Source of the DNA: Caldisericia bacterium
Lineage (GTDB): Bacteria; Caldisericota; Caldisericia; JAAYUI01
Direction of reading: 5' to 3'
Length of the DNA: 64,000 bases
Assembly: GCA_017999835.1 (NCBI GenBank)
Contig: JAGNLA010000001.1
Location: 225,227 to 289,226, forward strand
Positions 61,603 through 64,000 of this stretch are shown in pieces. The translations under genes and the position numbers were made by a program. Every line of letters begins with the position of its first letter. Positions within the stretch are counted from its first letter, which is position 1. The notes below the pieces were generated by a model that was given only the letters and a program-made list of their open reading frames with translations, was not told the DNA's origin and searched no databases.

Positions 61603-62520
61603 ATGAAGAAAAATATCAACAAAGAAATAAAACGTTATCTTGGCATTGCTCTCGGTGTAATGATTGAATCGCTTTCTTATGCTCTGTTTCTTGTTCCAAA
61701 CAACATCGCTCCTGGCGGTCTGACCGCAGTGTCAATCATCGTCAAGGACGCCACTCACGGTTTCCTGCCAGTTGGATTCACCTACTTTATGCTAAATTTG
61801 CCGTGGCTGCTTCTGGCTTGGAAAAAAATGGGACACAAATATGTCATCAGGACCTTGATTATATCATTTATCACCTTTGTTTTCATCGATGGTTTCATCT
61901 ATTTGCTCAAGCCTGTGGTCATGGCTTTTGACGCCTCTGGCAAGCTTGTTCACCCAGACCTGCTCATCCTTGCTGCTGTGTTTGGCGGAATCCTCAACGG
62001 ACTGGGCATCGGTATCACCTTCAAAAACCGTGCTTCGGCTGGCGGAACCGATCTTATCTCACAAATCATCCACTACTGGACAGGGTTCCCATTCGGTCAG
62101 GCGGTTTTGGCAATTGACACAGTGGTCATTGCAGGGCTGGGTTTTTACTTCATGGCATCAGGAACAGGTCTCATTCTTTCACTCTACGCCCTCATCGCTT
62201 TGATTGTCAGCAGTTTTGTCATCGATGCTGTTCAAGAGGGTATCAGTTACACCAAACAAATGATGATTGTGACATCATTCCAAAAAGAAGTGCTTGAAAA
62301 TGTACTGACAAAAGTCGGCAGAGGTGTCACGATGCTGCAGGCTCGCGGAGGGTATTCAGGCGTTGACAGGACGATTATGATTATTGCCATACACAGATCC
62401 CAGATTTCGCTGTGCAAGAATGCGGTTTTTGAAATCGACCCGAAAGCCTTCATCATGGTCGCGCCGCTCAACGAAGTTGTGGGGGAGGGCTTTAAACAAC
62501 CAAAAATTGAGGAGTGGTGA
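61603..62520 (+). CDS. YitT-family membrane protein (DUF161/DUF2179)
   Basis: 305 residues from ATG 61603. Five or six membrane segments form the N-terminal DUF161-type part (ESLSYALFLVPNNIAPGGLTA, AGGTDLISQIIHYWTG, LIALIVSSFVIDAVQEG). A ~80-residue soluble DUF2179 domain follows (VLTKVGRGVTMLQARGGYSG, IEIDPKAFIMV). YitT-like proteins are widespread in Firmicutes and their transport role is not settled. The TGA overlaps the ftsE ATG. Confidence 0.88.
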   Translation: MKKNINKEIKRYLGIALGVMIESLSYALFLVPNNIAPGGLTAVSIIVKDATHGFLPVGFTYFMLNLPWLLLAWKKMGHKYVIRTLIISFITFVFIDGFIYLLKPVVMAFDASGKLVHPDLLILAAVFGGILNGLGIGITFKNRASAGGTDLISQIIHYWTGFPFGQAVLAIDTVVIAGLGFYFMASGTGLILSLYALIALIVSSFVIDAVQEGISYTKQMMIVTSFQKEVLENVLTKVGRGVTMLQARGGYSGVDRTIMIIAIHRSQISLCKNAVFEIDPKAFIMVAPLNEVVGEGFKQPKIEEW

Positions 62521-63197
62521 TGCTTGAAGTTAACAGGGTTACGAAGCGTTATGTCAACTCACAGATGGCTTTGCTTGAAGTTTCGTTTGAACTTCAAAAG
62601 GGGGAGTTTGTGTTTCTCATGGGACATTCTGGCTCTGGCAAGAGCACTCTGCTAAAACTTGTCTACGGTGGTGAAAAACCCACATCAGGCCAGATTAGGG
62701 TTTTTGGTAAAAATGTAATCCGGATGAACCCAAGACAAATTGCAGCACTTAGAAGAAATCTTGGAATAGTCTTCCAAGATTTCAAGCTCATATCAAACAA
62801 AACCGTTTGGGAGAACGTAGCCTTTGCGCTAGAAGCTCAAGGCGCAACCGAACGACATATCAAGACAAAAGTAGCTGAAACACTCAGCTTTGTAGGGCTC
62901 AACCTTCGTGGCAGAGACTTTCCAAACATGCTCTCTGGCGGTGAACAGCAGAGAGTTGCCATCGCCAGAGCGCTGGTTAACAACCCCCCACTTCTGCTTG
63001 CAGACGAGCCAACCGGCAATCTCGATGAAGCTAACGCCCAGGCAATCCTCAAACTGCTACTGGAAATAAACAACAAAGGTACTTCGGTTCTTGTTGCAAC
63101 ACACGACCAAACCATCGTTGAAAGCACAAAAATGAGATTGATAAAACTTGACCACGGCCAGAAAGTGAGTGATGGATATGCTTGGAAGAGAGACTAG
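62520..63197 (+). CDS. ftsE: Cell-division ATP-binding protein FtsE
   Basis: 225 residues from ATG 62520, with GGAG seven bases before. Walker A is GHSGSGKSTLL, the Q-loop VFQDFKLI, the ABC signature MLSGGEQQRVAIARAL, Walker B LLLADEPTGNLD, and the H-loop ATHDQ. With FtsX it couples ATP hydrolysis to activation of cell-wall hydrolases at division. It overlaps ftsX by 26 bp. The upstream YitT gene is translationally linked. Confidence 0.95.
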   Translation: MLEVNRVTKRYVNSQMALLEVSFELQKGEFVFLMGHSGSGKSTLLKLVYGGEKPTSGQIRVFGKNVIRMNPRQIAALRRNLGIVFQDFKLISNKTVWENVAFALEAQGATERHIKTKVAETLSFVGLNLRGRDFPNMLSGGEQQRVAIARALVNNPPLLLADEPTGNLDEANAQAILKLLLEINNKGTSVLVATHDQTIVESTKMRLIKLDHGQKVSDGYAWKRD

Positions 63198-64000
63198 ATG
63201 GGCTTTCAGGTCGATCTGGCGTGGAAGAGGAAGGACACTTGCAGCAGTTTCGGTAACGGCTGTAACGATATTTCTTGTCAGCACAACGCTCCTGCTTGGT
63301 CTTGCCGGCATGAACTTTGGCCAGACCGCCAAGGAAAGATTCACCATTCCAGTATACCTTGTCAAAGGTTCCGACATGACGATTGCAAAAAACCTCGCCT
63401 CTGAAATCGAAAAAATGCCAGGGGTAAAGTCCGTGACTATCAAAAGTCCTGACGACCTGATGAAAGAAGCTGAAGGCTTGCTCTCTGGCAGCAGAAAAAC
63501 CACGGTTGTTTCTGCAATAGGGTTCAATCCATTCACCTACAGCCTTGAAGTTATCCCAACTGACCCAAACAAAATCGAGGATCTGACAAAACAAATTGAA
63601 ACTTACACAGACGTCGAGGACGTAGTAAACGACCCGACCGTTATCATGAAGTTTCTCAATATCTTTGCCATCTTCCGCTGGATAGCTCTTGGTTTGGCGT
63701 TTATCTCAATATTAGTATCATCCATGGTCATCTCGCTGACAATTGCCCTTTCAATCAACGCAAGAAAACAAGAGATTGAAATCATGAGCCTTGTTGGGGC
63801 ATCGCCATCCACGATTATCGCCCCATTCCTTATCGAAGGACTTTTCTACGGCACTATCGGTGGTGGGCTCGCTGCCACAATGGTCTTTTTTTCATGGAAG
63901 TACATCACAGCTATGTTTACCTCAAACTTGCCATGGTTTGACCTCGCAGTGCCAAACATGACTTTTCTGCTCATCATCGCTGGCACCGTAGGCTTCGGAC
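63172..64000 (+). CDS. ftsX: Cell-division protein FtsX, 3' end outside window
   Basis: The frame is open from ATG 63172 (a second ATG at 63178) to the end of the window, about 276 residues, so the last part is missing. A short cytoplasmic N-terminus (ETRWAFRSIWRGRGRTLAAVS) is followed by the first membrane helix (TIFLVSTTLLLGLAG), an extracellular domain (about 50-155, SEIEKMPGVKSVTIKSP), then helices starting at FRWIALGLAFISILVSSMV, with the MacB/FtsX-like core SLTIALSINARKQEIEIMSLVGAS. Normal arrangement after ftsE. Confidence 0.93.
   Translation, partial: MDMLGRETRWAFRSIWRGRGRTLAAVSVTAVTIFLVSTTLLLGLAGMNFGQTAKERFTIPVYLVKGSDMTIAKNLASEIEKMPGVKSVTIKSPDDLMKEAEGLLSGSRKTTVVSAIGFNPFTYSLEVIPTDPNKIEDLTKQIETYTDVEDVVNDPTVIMKFLNIFAIFRWIALGLAFISILVSSMVISLTIALSINARKQEIEIMSLVGASPSTIIAPFLIEGLFYGTIGGGLAATMVFFSWKYITAMFTSNLPWFDLAVPNMTFLLIIAGTVGFG

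Overview
The window is ordinary bacterial chromosome, about 44% GC by eye, with tightly packed and often overlapping genes. I see no insertion sequence, prophage or CRISPR array. ATG, GTG and TTG starts are all used behind strong AGGAGG-type ribosome sites. Promoters are sigma-70-like (TTGACA, 16-18 bp, TATAAT-like), and intrinsic terminators are frequent. The gene set is that of an anaerobe or low-potential redox organism: PPDK, FeS-rich oxidoreductases, and no cytochrome c or oxidase. Secreted proteins with copper-amine-oxidase-N-like 'stalk' domains, lipoproteins, Jag, PASTA and a CIRCE-type operator recall monoderm or deep-branching lineages (Firmicutes-, Caldisericota- or Coprothermobacterota-like). 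I cannot place it more precisely from sequence alone.

Layout. 1-2 kb: 3' part of guaB and a nucleotidyltransferase gene. 2-7.8 kb: two large secreted stalk-domain proteins, one carrying a gingipain-type C25 peptidase domain. 7.9-9.7 kb: a SagB-like nitroreductase and an mglB-mglA switch pair. 9.9-12.3 kb: three tandem TlpA-like lipoproteins, the middle one without its catalytic cysteines. 12.3-25.6 kb: one long run of overlapping genes (rsmD, coaD, helical protein, fmdB-like, cysteine desulfurase-like, a 2040-residue M28 peptidase/stalk/thioredoxin protein, small helical protein, uvrC, PASTA lipoprotein, rpe, anchored protein). 25.6-27.2 kb: a two-gene ABC exporter. 27.3-27.9 kb: tRNA-Ala(TGC) and tRNA-Ile(GAT) on the minus strand, tRNA-Ala(GGC) on the plus strand. 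28-34 kb: leuS, a small STAS-like protein, an MFS exporter behind a structured leader, and two unknown proteins. 34-46 kb (minus): ychF, rluD, cutA, a secreted FnIII/stalk protein, then ppdK-dnaG-rpoD-pcrA. 46.6-50.6 kb: rpmH-rnpA-yidD-yidC-jag-mnmE. dprA converges on mnmE.

The most unusual region is 51.6-59.1 kb (minus). A Rieske protein and a cytochrome b fused to a 2x[4Fe-4S] ferredoxin are followed, nearly without gaps, by four proteins resembling the FlxABCD/sulfhydrogenase-beta-gamma/MvhD set, then a second cytochrome b and two small membrane proteins. HdrABC, the usual partner of FlxABCD, is absent. The two cytochromes b look complementary. The first keeps all four haem histidines but has lost the PEWY quinol-site motif. 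The second keeps a PDWY motif but has lost both haem-bH histidines, and carries a ~290-residue exported insertion built of internal repeats. I infer a membrane complex linking NAD(P)H or low-potential FeS carriers to a quinone-type cytochrome b/Rieske machine.

59.4-64 kb: groS-groL under a CIRCE-like operator, then a YitT-family membrane protein and ftsE-ftsX (ftsX runs off the window).
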